A stretch of DNA of 55,841 bases from Lachnospiraceae bacterium (GCA_015057435.1 SVEJ01000018.1:1-55841), one strand, 5' to 3'. Counted from the stretch's first letter, positions 42,590-51,692 are shown. Notes: generated from the letters alone by a model not told the origin. A program made the numbers and translations.

Positions 42590-43432
42590 CTACTGCTGTG
42601 AAATCTTAATGGTGTCAAGTACCTCATGCATCTGCTCTTCTGTTAAGTTTTCAAAGAATATATGTCCATCATACATATCATATGCGATTACAACATACGT
42701 TCTCGTAACCTTTGTCTCGCCAGACTCTCTGACCTCATCTACTAACGTAAACTCCACACCGTCAACGTTTTTGTAAGTTCTCTTATTACCTGTATTGGTG
42801 AGATACAAGCTACTTGATACATTTTCCGCGAAGCCTTTGATCCTCTTCGTAACAGAAAGATGAATTCGGCCTTCTCCTTCGCCATACTTAAAAGTGGCAC
42901 TAATTGCATCTTCTTCTATCGTATCGTCCTTCGTATTGACATAGCTTGCATTTTCACTTAATTCATAATCTTTACTAAACCAATTCGGCATCTTGGTATC
43001 TTCAAGCATCGCTTTGTAATCATCATACGTATAATAAGTGTTCGTCACAAGTCCGTTGAGCTTTTGCACATCTTTTGTAAGCCATTTCACATTCGCGTTA
43101 CCCTCCTCATGACTTACTATATCTGTCTTGACCTCCTCCGTAGAATTCATAGAATCCACAATATCTTTTTCATTAAAGTATTCTGTATCACCAACTGTCA
43201 TTGTATACTCTGTAACCAGCACTTGTTTTAAAATCAAATTCGTCGCATATACTCCGATTGGGCAAAGCAAGGCAAACACCAAGGCTGCCACAGCCACTTT
43301 TGGCACACCATACCACATATTTTTCTTTCTTCTTCTCTTTGCCTTTTCCAATATCGAAGCATTCAATTCGACACGCGGTACCTCATTGGGTTGTAAGGCT
43401 TTTTCCAATAAAATATCCATATTATCCTTCAT
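42590..43432 (-). CDS. membrane anti-sigma factor for the adjacent ECF sigma
   Basis: 280 residues: a cytoplasmic N-terminus of about 40 residues (KRRRKKNMWY just before the membrane), one TM helix (VPKVAVAALVFALLCPIGVYA) and an extracytoplasmic domain of about 215 residues with a DUF4179/DUF4367-like pattern (YDDYKAMLEDTKMPNWFSKD, then VDGVEFTLVDEVRESGETKV). It is expected to hold the sigma factor inactive until an envelope signal is sensed. It overlaps the sigma gene by 11 bases, so the two are translationally coupled. No classical zinc-anti-sigma HxxxCxxC motif is seen in the cytoplasmic part. Confidence 0.82.
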   Translation of the reverse strand: MKDNMDILLEKALQPNEVPRVELNASILEKAKRRRKKNMWYGVPKVAVAALVFALLCPIGVYATNLILKQVLVTEYTMTVGDTEYFNEKDIVDSMNSTEEVKTDIVSHEEGNANVKWLTKDVQKLNGLVTNTYYTYDDYKAMLEDTKMPNWFSKDYELSENASYVNTKDDTIEEDAISATFKYGEGEGRIHLSVTKRIKGFAENVSSSLYLTNTGNKRTYKNVDGVEFTLVDEVRESGETKVTRTYVVIAYDMYDGHIFFENLTEEQMHEVLDTIKISQQ

Positions 43433-43940
43433 ATTGAACCATCCCTTCTCTCAATCGATTCTTTGCCTGATGCATACGGCTTTTCACTGTACCCGCCGGA
43501 ATATGTAACGCCTTAGAAATCTCATCTACCGACATTTCCTCCATGTAATACATGAGAATAACTATTCGCATCTTTTCCGGAAGTTCATTCACCAGACTTC
43601 TTATGAGCTCCTCTTCATCCTGTTTGATGACCGTTTCTTCCACGGTCTCCGCATCTGATGACAGCTTTGTCAAATCCTCGTCCTGGAAATAAATGATGTT
43701 CGCTTTTTTCTTTCTCCACAGATATTTTCTCTTTTGATTATTCCATAGATTGACTGCTATCGAAATCAGATATGACTTGGGATTACGAGCATCGTCCAAC
43801 TCACCTTTTTCATATGCCACAAGAAACGTCTGCTGATACAAATCCTCAGCTGTTTCCTTATTACGTGTCATATACAAACAAAAGGAATAGACGTCTTTAC
43901 CGTAATCCTCTATACATTTTTCTAATACATTTGAATCCAT
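43422..43940 (-). CDS. ECF RNA polymerase sigma factor
   Basis: 172 residues, full length for an extracytoplasmic-function sigma. Region 2 (about 10-75) includes VYSFCLYMTRNKETAEDLYQQ and NPKSYLISIAVNLWNNQKRK. Region 4 (about 115-165) includes LPEKMRIVILMYYMEEMSVD and ISKALHIPAGTVKSRMHQAK. No SnoaL-like or other C-terminal extension. With the downstream anti-sigma it forms a signalling pair, and the divergent zinc-ribbon/LRR array next to it is a candidate regulon. Confidence 0.94.
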   Translation of the reverse strand: MDSNVLEKCIEDYGKDVYSFCLYMTRNKETAEDLYQQTFLVAYEKGELDDARNPKSYLISIAVNLWNNQKRKYLWRKKKANIIYFQDEDLTKLSSDAETVEETVIKQDEEELIRSLVNELPEKMRIVILMYYMEEMSVDEISKALHIPAGTVKSRMHQAKNRLREGMVQYEG

Positions 43941-43955
43941 GCTTCTTCTCCTCGT

Positions 43956-43965
43956 ATGACGTCAT
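43956..43965. promoter_or_regulatory. ATGACGTCAT palindrome before the ECF sigma gene
   Basis: A perfect 10-base palindrome 16 bases upstream of the sigma start codon, partly over its 5' leader. A TGAAAC on the minus strand just upstream resembles an ECF -35, but no -10 at 16-17 bases is convincing, so autoregulation is not shown. Confidence 0.3.
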
Positions 43966-44094
43966 GTAAGGTGTTTCACATCGCCTTCACTTATATATTT
44001 TCACAATTTAGAGATTGGTTCATTTTCTTAATAATTTCTATGCTGCTAAAATTATATTCTATCGATTTGAAATCGTCTAGCAATTAATTCTTCG

Positions 44095-44122
44095 TTACAA
44101 TCATACAAAGTAATGCTATAAT
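44095..44122 (+). promoter_or_regulatory. promoter of the zinc-ribbon/LRR array
   Basis: TTACAA (44095-44100), a 16-base spacer and TATAAT (44117-44122). The predicted start leaves a leader of about 40 bases to the GTG at 44168. Confidence 0.6.
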
Positions 44123-44167
44123 GTGAGAAAACGGTGTATATATCACAAACTTAAGAGGTATATAATA

Positions 44168-45151
44168 GTGAACAGAATAAAACAGATTCCGTCACAGTGT
44201 GAGTCGTGTGGCGGACAGATAGAACAACTTGACAAAAATACATACAGATGCGTACATTGTGATAGCTTATACTACGTTTCCACATCTACAGTGCGAAAAG
44301 TCGGTGTACACATTTCAATAAAAACATTAGTGATAAGAATGGCAATCGCTATCATAGCTCTTATTGCAATTGCTTTGATTGCCTATCAGGCTTATACTGT
44401 TTCTTTGGTAGAAGATGCCAGTCGCTTTTCCATCGCTTTCAGAGACTTTTTATTGGATGTATATGACAAACCGGTGGCGAATATCGACGATGAAGATTTG
44501 GCAAGAATCAAATATTTGCGAATTGAACGAATCAAGAAATGTTATCATTTTACATATAGTTTTGAAGATTATTATGACTACATACCAACGGAATTTGAAA
44601 ATCATACAGAAACTGTGATGATAAAAGAGAGCATCCAAGATTTTTCTCCCTCTAACATCCAGTATCTATCCGGTCTAACGCGACTTGAATTATACACAAA
44701 TTCCTGGCACAATTATGTGCTTCCTGAAGGAAATCAACTAAGAAGTATTATATGTATATCTCGTGCAGATATCTCACGATACGGAAGCTCTCCCTTTTTT
44801 GAAAAAGTCAATCCGAACACGCTAGAAGAAATCTCTATATATTCGGAGGAAAATCTGGACGAAGACCGCTATATTCTTCAAGATATCCAAGCAGTAAAGC
44901 ACTTAACACTTGAACGGTTAGTCTGTGACGACCCTGCTATCTTCAAAGATTTCAACCAGCTTACAGAACTATATCTGTTATATCCGGTAATCGAAGAAGC
45001 GGATGCCTACGAAATAATCGAATCCATATTACAATGTCCGGAATTAGAACGCTTTGTAATCGAGGGAAAAGCCGCATGGTATCTGTCAGAAGATGAATGG
45101 AATACCTTGCAGGAAACTTACGGTAAAAAAATTGAAATAGAACGAAAATAG
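44168..45151 (+). CDS. zinc-ribbon/TM protein with LRR-like ectodomain (copy 1)
   Basis: About 327 residues starting at the GTG at 44168, with AGAGG 9 bases upstream. A zinc ribbon (SQCESCGGQIEQ, then YRCVHCDSLYY) at residues 8-35 is followed by one TM helix (MAIAIIALIAIALIAYQAYT), so the ribbon is cytoplasmic and about 240 residues lie outside. The ectodomain has an all-alpha start then irregular leucine-rich repeats (NIQYLSGLTRLELYTNSW, AVKHLTLERLVCDD, DFNQLTELYLLYPVIEEA). Paralogous to the next two genes. I know no named family or function. Signal sensing or surface binding is inference. Confidence 0.72.
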   Translation: MNRIKQIPSQCESCGGQIEQLDKNTYRCVHCDSLYYVSTSTVRKVGVHISIKTLVIRMAIAIIALIAIALIAYQAYTVSLVEDASRFSIAFRDFLLDVYDKPVANIDDEDLARIKYLRIERIKKCYHFTYSFEDYYDYIPTEFENHTETVMIKESIQDFSPSNIQYLSGLTRLELYTNSWHNYVLPEGNQLRSIICISRADISRYGSSPFFEKVNPNTLEEISIYSEENLDEDRYILQDIQAVKHLTLERLVCDDPAIFKDFNQLTELYLLYPVIEEADAYEIIESILQCPELERFVIEGKAAWYLSEDEWNTLQETYGKKIEIERK

Positions 45152-45159
45152 AGGAACAT

Positions 45160-47067
45160 ATGAAATCAACTACGAACGAAACAACAACTGATTATCTGAA
45201 ATTACAATGTCCGGAATGCGGCGCGCCAATAGAACTATCACAAGACAATCGTGCAACCTGTCCTTCCTGCGGACAGACTTTCCTGCTTGATGAGGCCGGC
45301 GGTCTCATTGTAAATGTAGATGTCGACTACGGCAACACCAAAGAGACAAAAAAAGCAATCAACATAACGCTCATTGTATTATTAGCTGCTCTGGGAATTG
45401 CGCTAATTGTACTATTGGTTATATTCAGTTTCAACTATGAAGCAATTCAATCTCATTTTTTCTCTTCTGATTACAGCTGGGGTGTCACCGGATCCAATGC
45501 CTCTAAAAAGTTTTCCGAAGATATCTTTGGCAAACCGTACAATGAAATCACGAAAGACGAGTTTTCCACAGTCCGTTACATCAAATATGATATCGACAGA
45601 TTATCAGGAACCAACGAATGGATACACATCATCGAATATAGTTTTTCGGATTATCAGGATTGCAAAAGTGAAGACGCATTCCAAACAACTATAAAAAGAT
45701 GGACCTGTCAGGAGACGTCCCAACACGGACCTCGCGAACGTGCAATGGATTTTACCATGTTTACCGGTCTTACCAGAGTTGCACTAAGTGGACATCGGGA
45801 TAGTTTTACGCGAAACACCTTTTCAAGCAAAGCAGACATTCGCCATGTAACCGCTGATTCTGAGGTCGCAAATGCCAATTACATTCGAACAATTGTGAAT
45901 CCGGAGAATGTAGAATATCTGGAATACATAGCCTGGGGAGACCTAGCCGGCGTCAAATCTTTTCCGAATCTCAAAACACTAAAGTTTGATATATGGATGC
46001 GTTCCGACTTTGATATCACGGAAATCGAACATTGCAAAAATCTTGAATGTCTTGTTATAAAAGATAGTTCCAGCAATTTTATCGGACTTGAAAAAATCGG
46101 CGAGCTGAAGAACTTGAAATCCCTGTCCTTACAATATCTGGACTTACACGAGTGCGATTTTATCACTAAACTATCCAATCTCGAACAACTTACCATCCGG
46201 GTAGACGATGAAACTCCCGGAACGGAAATATTAAGAGAACTGACAGAGCTTGACGCTTTATATTTATTAGGACTGGGATGTATCCCTGCAAAGGACATCG
46301 AACATTTTGAAAAAGCAACGACATTAAAACTATCTATCAATACCTTAGAAGCATTTCTTGCATTGACTGAATTACCAAACCTCAAGACGCTAGATGTCCA
46401 TTTTGAAGTACCTTACGAGGACACGGATGCATGGCCAAGAAAATCTGTCCTGGATATGTCTCCGCTCACAAATTCGCCAAACTTAGAATATCTGTATATC
46501 CAGCCGGAAGCCAATCTCCATTCGGACGAGTTATACATTTATGGATTAGAACAAGTGCTTAATGATTCAAAGCTAAAAAATGTCTATATCAATGACCAGG
46601 AACGACCATATGTTCCAATCCCAGACAGTGACACAACCTTATGGATAGATAAAGATTCCTTTGAAACAAATGATACATTACAACAGCTTCAATTTGTTGC
46701 CTGCACGTTCAAAGATGTGAACACGGAAGAAACGGTTGCTCCGGATTTTTTCTCACATTATCCGAACCTTACGTATTTGGTAGTAGACGCTTGTGGTGTT
46801 GAAGACATCTCCTTTGTAACATCATTACCAAAGCTAAAGTATTGCAGTTTTGTACAGAATAATTTGCAAGACTTCTCACCTCTTAATCAATGCAAATTAT
46901 TAGAGGCTGTCGCAGTATATGACAACCCCAATACAACACCTGAATTGTCAGGGGAGATTGTAATCCTCACCGACGGACCGGAAGGTGTTAATCTTACGGA
47001 ATACTTAATGGGTATCGAGCGAGAAGTTGGTTATATCAAGAAACAGGAGACCGATGAAGATGAATAA
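45160..47067 (+). CDS. zinc-ribbon/TM protein with long LRR-like ectodomain (copy 2)
   Basis: 635 residues. Zinc ribbon LKLQCPECGAPIELS with ATCPSCGQTFLLD (about 13-45), a short linker with VDVDYGNTKETKKA, one TM helix (ITLIVLLAALGIALIVLLVI), then an ectodomain of about 540 residues. It begins with FSEDIFGKPYNEITKDEFST, similar to FRDFLLDVYDKPVANIDDED in copy 1, and has about ten leucine-rich repeats (LVIKDSSSNFIGLEKIG, LKNLKSLSLQYLDL, LPNLKTLDVHFEV, LPKLKYCSFVQNNL, in the LxxLxLxxN style). It starts 8 bases after copy 1. Confidence 0.76.
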   Translation: MKSTTNETTTDYLKLQCPECGAPIELSQDNRATCPSCGQTFLLDEAGGLIVNVDVDYGNTKETKKAINITLIVLLAALGIALIVLLVIFSFNYEAIQSHFFSSDYSWGVTGSNASKKFSEDIFGKPYNEITKDEFSTVRYIKYDIDRLSGTNEWIHIIEYSFSDYQDCKSEDAFQTTIKRWTCQETSQHGPRERAMDFTMFTGLTRVALSGHRDSFTRNTFSSKADIRHVTADSEVANANYIRTIVNPENVEYLEYIAWGDLAGVKSFPNLKTLKFDIWMRSDFDITEIEHCKNLECLVIKDSSSNFIGLEKIGELKNLKSLSLQYLDLHECDFITKLSNLEQLTIRVDDETPGTEILRELTELDALYLLGLGCIPAKDIEHFEKATTLKLSINTLEAFLALTELPNLKTLDVHFEVPYEDTDAWPRKSVLDMSPLTNSPNLEYLYIQPEANLHSDELYIYGLEQVLNDSKLKNVYINDQERPYVPIPDSDTTLWIDKDSFETNDTLQQLQFVACTFKDVNTEETVAPDFFSHYPNLTYLVVDACGVEDISFVTSLPKLKYCSFVQNNLQDFSPLNQCKLLEAVAVYDNPNTTPELSGEIVILTDGPEGVNLTEYLMGIEREVGYIKKQETDEDE

Positions 47068-47386
47068 GCAGACATTACAGGTAGATGTAATAGAAACCAC
47101 TATTTACAATGAAAAACCGGAATTAAAAACCCTGGATTGTTCAGGCTGCGGAGGCAGTTTGAGCATTGTGGACAATTCACGTGCCGTCTGCCCACATTGC
47201 GGACAGACTTATGAAATCAATCATGCCGGAAATCTAAAAATTGATGTGACAGTTGATTCGAAAGGACGAGAGCAGACACGATCTATGGTAACTAAGACAA
47301 TTATTGTTTTGAGTGTTATACTGGTAATAGCCGTGTTAACAACAATCGCTATTATCGGTTATAACCTACATATGCGAAGCTTATAA
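47054..47386 (+). CDS. zinc-ribbon/TM protein lacking the ectodomain (copy 3)
   Basis: 110 or 108 residues (ATG at 47054 or 47060, GGAG 4 or 10 bases upstream), overlapping the 3' end of copy 2. Zinc ribbon LDCSGCGGSLSIVDN with AVCPHCGQTYEIN, then IDVTVDSKGREQTRSMVTK and one TM helix (TIIVLSVILVIAVLTTIAII), ending a few residues later. The segment aligns end to end with the N-terminal 90 residues of copy 2, but the LRR part is absent. It is either a naturally short partner or a truncated copy. A strong terminator follows at once. Confidence 0.72.
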   Translation: MKMNKQTLQVDVIETTIYNEKPELKTLDCSGCGGSLSIVDNSRAVCPHCGQTYEINHAGNLKIDVTVDSKGREQTRSMVTKTIIVLSVILVIAVLTTIAIIGYNLHMRSL

Positions 47387-47395
47387 CACTTTAAG

Positions 47396-47430
47396 AAAAG
47401 CTTGCAGTTTCAAAACTGCAAGCTTTTTTT
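47396..47430. terminator. bidirectional terminator after the zinc-ribbon/LRR array
   Basis: AAAAGCTTGCAGTTT (47396-47410) pairs perfectly with AAACTGCAAGCTTTT (47413-47427), followed by a run of T residues on the plus strand. It lies between convergent units. Confidence 0.92.
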
Positions 47431-47448
47431 TATTATGCTTATATCATT

Positions 47449-50400
47449 TTAATTCTTTTTAAATTTTGCTTTTTTATTGACGCCACGTTTTACAAGCATC
47501 GTCTTATATGATTTCAATTTCTTTTTCGGAATCTTAACCGTCATACGCTTTGGTGTCTTTGCGAAGGCTTTGCTTCCAATCTTCTTCGTTGTCAGCTTGG
47601 TTGATTTAATTGTAAGTGTCTTAATCTTATTACATCCGTAAAATGCTTTTGAACCTATCTTGGTTACACTCTTTCCGATAGTTACGGAAGTTATCTTCTT
47701 ACAACCTTCAAATGCCGACTTACCGATAGTCTTAACCTTTGACGGAAGGGAAACTTTAGTAAGCGCTGTACACTTATAGAAAGCCTTATCACCGATAGAT
47801 GTCACATTGACTCCAAACTTCACAGTCTTAAGTTTTTTACAATTAGCAAATGCATTGTTTCCGATTGTTTTAATATATTTACCTATTACAACCTTTTTGA
47901 GATTGTTATTATCCTTAAATGCATTCTTTTCAATAGCAGTTACTCTATAAGTCACGCCACCAATTACAACCGTGTCAGGAATTATGACATCGCTAAGTGT
48001 CTTATCTGATGGTGCCATATAAGTAACTGTTCCATTGTGAATATCAGCTACATCAATTTTATAAGATCCTGCACCGGACGCATCTGTTTCAATCGTTCCA
48101 ACTACAGGTACACCAAGTGCAGCAATCTTTTCGTTTTTTTTCTGTCCGCAAATTGTACAGGTATATTTCTTTTCTCCTTCATCAACAGCAGTTGCTTCTT
48201 TTGTTATGACACCTTCATCCCATACATGTGTGCAGGCATCTCGGATAATCGTAATCTCCATACTTTCATTCACATAATTACCTTTATCTTCCCCATTATA
48301 AAGTGCAACCGCTTTTACCTCGCTACCAACGGACAATTCTTTTTTCTTATCTGTTTCTGTCCATATCCATCCCTTTGGTAATGTAGCCGAGCCTACCGTT
48401 ACCACTTCATAAGATACATGCATAGAAGCTTCCGGCAACAATGGCGGATTCATAGCCTTATCGATTGTGAGTACCGCATTCACTGTATCACAGTATTTAC
48501 CAATACCTGTTATAATCACATCATAATCCCCTACACAAATAGGTGCTTCAATGTTTTCTTCTCCCTGCTTATATTCAACTGTATAGTCTGTATCCTGCAC
48601 AAGAACCTGATCCTTGTCCTTTACCACAACACTATTACAAAATGCTCCTGTATATGTCTGCTTAGCAACATCAATTTTAATATCTTCATGTTGTAATTCT
48701 TTTCTCTTTTCCCATGTAGCCTGATAGCTTCTATCACCATAAGAGCCTGCTGCAATCTTAACTGACATGGTAGGTTCTTCCAAATCTGTTCCTGTCCAAC
48801 CGGTAAAATAATATCCTTCTCTTACCGGTGTACCAAGAATAATATCATCATTTTCCACTGTATAAGAAGAAATCGGTGTACCTTCCCATTCTCCTTCATC
48901 TAAGTCATATAAAATGCTATAATCAACTAAGCATTTTTTCACAGTCAAGTCCAACCCTGAATGCACGATTGAACCATCTGTTCGGAAATACAGAACCATG
49001 TTATTGTCTTTACTATATTGCGTTCCAACATCGACACCATTTGGTCCCATAAATGTTCCAAGCAATGTTTCTTCGGAAACCATACCATCATATACACGCA
49101 GATAGTCATTGTTATTCTCTGTACACACAGTACCTGTAAGCTCTAGCACATATCCTTTCGGCACATTAATATATGTATAACTTTCACAATTATTCGTATA
49201 ATCTCCGGCACTACCTCCGTTATCGTATAGCTTAAAACTTTCTATCTCGCGCGGAATTCCGATCGTCACTGATCCATTGCCCGGTATATTTTGATACATT
49301 TCATCAGTCATGTTTTCCGATACAGTAAACTCCGGATAAACCTTCGCGTTGCCTTCCGGCATCAAGAATGTAGCAACATTTCCCGTATGCCATGTACCAC
49401 CTTTCGATTCCAAAAGATTACCCTCAGCATCGTATACTTTTAATCCCGTTAAGGTATATCCAGCATTCGGGGTCGCTGTAACAGCTACTAATTCTGACTC
49501 AGCCGCTGATGTTACTGTTTTATCCTCTACAGAAAATGTAACCTTTCCATTAATCGGTTCATTAACTTCCAGATCAAACTTTCTATTCAAATCACTAAGC
49601 TTAACTGTGATATCAACTCCGCTACCCGCATTACTACCATCCGACTTAAAATATAACAATAACTGATTACCACTGCTAACAATAATATCAACCGTCTCAT
49701 TATTCGGACTTCCGTATTTACTTGTACTTCCCACAATTGCACTTTCTTCTGCAACATTTCCATCATATACTGTCAGATAATCATATTCGATTTTTTCCGT
49801 TTTGCAGATTCCAGAAATCTTCATAATAAATCCTTCCGGCGCCGTCAACAATAGATATCCACTTCCATTAATAGCATATCCACCATTTTTTCCACCCGAA
49901 CCGTATACCTTGAATTCCCTCACATCTCTTGCAATCTTAAGTTCTTTTGTTCCAGATACTGGTATTGTTTGCGATATTTCATTTTCTCCTGTAGACGTGT
50001 TTACAAACATACACTTCACGTTCACATCGATTGCAGGCATTAAAAATGTACACGTATTATTGGTATACCAAAAACCACCCGTAACTACCAACTTGCGTCC
50101 TAATGCATCTGTCACTTCAACACCAGTTAAATCATATCCCTCTTTCGGCGTGCCAACCACGGTAACCATCTCTTTTCCGCGAGCAGTTGACGCACCTTTG
50201 TCATTTACTAAAACATCAACCGTTCCGTTTTCATGATTATCAACAGTAATATTATAATCTGCATCAATCTTTCCCACAGACACAGTCAAATCCACTCCAG
50301 CCTTCTCAATACTACCGTCCGATTGAAAATATAGAAGTACTTGGTTCGAACTGCTAGTAACAAATTCAACCTCCACACCAGTACTACTCTCATACTCACT

Positions 50401-50790
50401 GTGTGCGCCTAATTGCCCAGACTGTGTAGAATTACCATCATACATGCGTAAATAATCACGCATATTTCCTTCCGTTATAACATTACCTGATAAAGATATT
50501 GAATACCCTGTTGGTGCTGTCAACAAAAGATAGCCATTACAATTGGAACCAAACGCATAATCTTTACCTCCATTGTCATACACCTTAAAGGTCTGCACAT
50601 TTTCATGAATCAAAAGTTCATTGGTTCCTATTGCGGGCATATTGATATAATAGCCACTTTCCGCGTCGCCAGATAACGAAACTTCTTCCGCCTGTGCTAC
50701 CAAAGGATATGCTAACAGCACCGCTGCTAACAACATACACAGTTCAAAAATTTTATAAAACTTCTTTTTCTGTCTTACACAATTCCACAT
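47449..50790 (-). CDS. large secreted protein: three CUB-like repeats, Ig-like modules, BspA-type LRRs
   Basis: 1113 residues. Signal peptide (FELCMLLAAVLLAYPLVAQA). Three CUB-like repeats of about 130 residues start near 45, 275 and 505, each with a FKVYDNGG or FKVYGSGG entry, a GYxLxLTA/NVP core and a LRxYDG calcium-site-like turn (DYLRMYDGN, DYLTVYDGN, DYLRVYDGM). They are separated by LTGVEV/LTGLKV-type linkers ending TFLMP. Then come a Listeria-Bacteroides-type repeat (YYFTGWTG), an MBG-like module (KQTYTGAFCNSVVV) and C-terminal LRR_5 repeats (FANCKKLKTVKFG, FYKCTALTKVSLP, FEGCKKITSVTIG). Likely a surface adhesin. AGGAGG lies 9 bases before the ATG. Confidence 0.85.
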   Translation of the reverse strand: MWNCVRQKKKFYKIFELCMLLAAVLLAYPLVAQAEEVSLSGDAESGYYINMPAIGTNELLIHENVQTFKVYDNGGKDYAFGSNCNGYLLLTAPTGYSISLSGNVITEGNMRDYLRMYDGNSTQSGQLGAHSEYESSTGVEVEFVTSSSNQVLLYFQSDGSIEKAGVDLTVSVGKIDADYNITVDNHENGTVDVLVNDKGASTARGKEMVTVVGTPKEGYDLTGVEVTDALGRKLVVTGGFWYTNNTCTFLMPAIDVNVKCMFVNTSTGENEISQTIPVSGTKELKIARDVREFKVYGSGGKNGGYAINGSGYLLLTAPEGFIMKISGICKTEKIEYDYLTVYDGNVAEESAIVGSTSKYGSPNNETVDIIVSSGNQLLLYFKSDGSNAGSGVDITVKLSDLNRKFDLEVNEPINGKVTFSVEDKTVTSAAESELVAVTATPNAGYTLTGLKVYDAEGNLLESKGGTWHTGNVATFLMPEGNAKVYPEFTVSENMTDEMYQNIPGNGSVTIGIPREIESFKLYDNGGSAGDYTNNCESYTYINVPKGYVLELTGTVCTENNNDYLRVYDGMVSEETLLGTFMGPNGVDVGTQYSKDNNMVLYFRTDGSIVHSGLDLTVKKCLVDYSILYDLDEGEWEGTPISSYTVENDDIILGTPVREGYYFTGWTGTDLEEPTMSVKIAAGSYGDRSYQATWEKRKELQHEDIKIDVAKQTYTGAFCNSVVVKDKDQVLVQDTDYTVEYKQGEENIEAPICVGDYDVIITGIGKYCDTVNAVLTIDKAMNPPLLPEASMHVSYEVVTVGSATLPKGWIWTETDKKKELSVGSEVKAVALYNGEDKGNYVNESMEITIIRDACTHVWDEGVITKEATAVDEGEKKYTCTICGQKKNEKIAALGVPVVGTIETDASGAGSYKIDVADIHNGTVTYMAPSDKTLSDVIIPDTVVIGGVTYRVTAIEKNAFKDNNNLKKVVIGKYIKTIGNNAFANCKKLKTVKFGVNVTSIGDKAFYKCTALTKVSLPSKVKTIGKSAFEGCKKITSVTIGKSVTKIGSKAFYGCNKIKTLTIKSTKLTTKKIGSKAFAKTPKRMTVKIPKKKLKSYKTMLVKRGVNKKAKFKKN

Positions 50791-50828
50791 TTATAATATC
50801 CTCCTATCAGATTAATAACAATAATTGC

Positions 50829-50857
50829 ATTATATCATTTGAAAAACATGACTACAA
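50829..50857 (-). promoter_or_regulatory. promoter of the CUB/LRR adhesin gene
   Basis: Minus strand TTGTAG (50857-50852), exactly 17 bases, TATAAT (50834-50829). The -35 lies within the 19-base repeat shared with 54541-54559. Confidence 0.65.
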
Positions 50858-50867
50858 CCAACAAAAA
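50849..50867. repeat. 19-base repeat, copy 1, at a terminator-promoter junction
   Basis: TGACTACAACCAACAAAAA occurs here and at 54541-54559. On the minus strand it reads UUUUUG-UUGG-TTGTAG-TCA: the U tract of the upstream terminator runs straight into the -35 box of the next promoter. Confidence 0.8.
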
Positions 50868-50898
50868 AAGTCACATACAATTCATTTGCATATGACTT
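50868..50898 (-). terminator. terminator of the XRE regulator unit
   Basis: AAGTCACATACAA (50868-50880) pairs with TTGCATATGACTT (50886-50898) allowing two wobbles, followed on the minus strand by UUUUUUU of the repeat. Confidence 0.75.
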
Positions 50899-50945
50899 CT
50901 ATCTGCTCAACCGACATCTTCATGTCAGTCTCAAGCTCTCTTTAA

Positions 50946-51557
50946 TTATTTTGTCAGCACTTTCTTATGATATCCCTTTGACTGGCAATACGGACATTTC
51001 ATTTTTCTTGTAGTTCCGTAATGCGGTGCCATAACTACCGCTTTCATAGTAGGCACATACCGTTCTTTGCACTCCGGACATTCATAGTACCCTGCATCAT
51101 GTTCAATTTTAAGTCCATAGAATATCCCTAGAGTCGTTATAACGGAACCAAGTGTACACAAAATGAACCCCATTGTTGTATTTTGTCCAGCAATAATACA
51201 ACCACTCATAATCATGGATAGGGATGCAACTACCGTTAATGTAACTAAAAATGTTTCTGCTGCCAACAATTTCTTGTTGGCTTTCTCTTCCTGCTTTCTC
51301 ATTTCAATAAGATTCTTTTCTGCAATGTCTTTGTAATTGTCCATAATAATACGTTCCCCTGTCAGGAGCTCATTTACATTAATTTTTAATAATTCGCAAA
51401 GTTCTAACATAATGGAAGCATCCGGCAGGCTCTTGCCATTTTCCCACTTTGATATTGCACGGTCAGTGATACCGAGCTGCTCTGCGAGGGATGCCTGCGT
51501 ATATCCATTTTCCTTTCTACATGTTGCTATAAACTTTCCTATTTTTTCCTGATTCAT
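50946..51557 (-). CDS. XRE-family regulator with membrane and zinc-ribbon tail
   Basis: 203 residues. N-terminal HTH_3 (residues 6-62: IGKFIATCRKENGYTQASLA, LGITDRAISKWENGKSLPDA). A short coil precedes two TM helices (ETFLVTLTVVASLSMIMSGC and TMGFILCTLGSVITTLGIFYG), and the C-terminus has two Cys pairs (YYECPECKERYV, MKCPYCQSKGYH) forming a zinc ribbon. A membrane-tethered DNA-binding protein of this kind is common in Clostridia. AAGGAGGG precedes the ATG at 51557. A cluster of palindromes upstream is the likely operator. Confidence 0.9.
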   Translation of the reverse strand: MNQEKIGKFIATCRKENGYTQASLAEQLGITDRAISKWENGKSLPDASIMLELCELLKINVNELLTGERIIMDNYKDIAEKNLIEMRKQEEKANKKLLAAETFLVTLTVVASLSMIMSGCIIAGQNTTMGFILCTLGSVITTLGIFYGLKIEHDAGYYECPECKERYVPTMKAVVMAPHYGTTRKMKCPYCQSKGYHKKVLTK

Positions 51558-51654
51558 CTGGGAACCCTCCTTTCACTACGGACTATACTATATTGTTGCC
51601 GGCACGAACACGAACTAGCGGTTGATATGCTGTAACACCAGTAAAATCAATGTT

Positions 51655-51684
51655 CTCAACCGGTGGTTGAGTTAGGTTGAACCT
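51655..51684. promoter_or_regulatory. candidate operator cluster upstream of the XRE gene
   Basis: CTCAACC-GGT-GGTTGAG (51655-51671) is a perfect palindrome with 7-base arms, followed after two bases by AGGTT-G-AACCT (51674-51684). Further GGTTGA half-sites lie nearby at about 51620. They sit between the GNAT gene and the XRE start. Confidence 0.45.
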
Positions 51685-51692
51685 TTGTTATT

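Noticed and set aside
39300-43000. Diversity-generating retroelement
   Set aside because: No Avd-like gene or template/variable repeat pair was recognised and the RT motif is not of DGR type. A computational search for A-biased repeats would settle it.
43941-43985. ECF-type autoregulated promoter of the sigma gene
   Set aside because: TGAAAC and a CGTC are present, but only 11 bases apart, which is too close for a -35/-10 pair.
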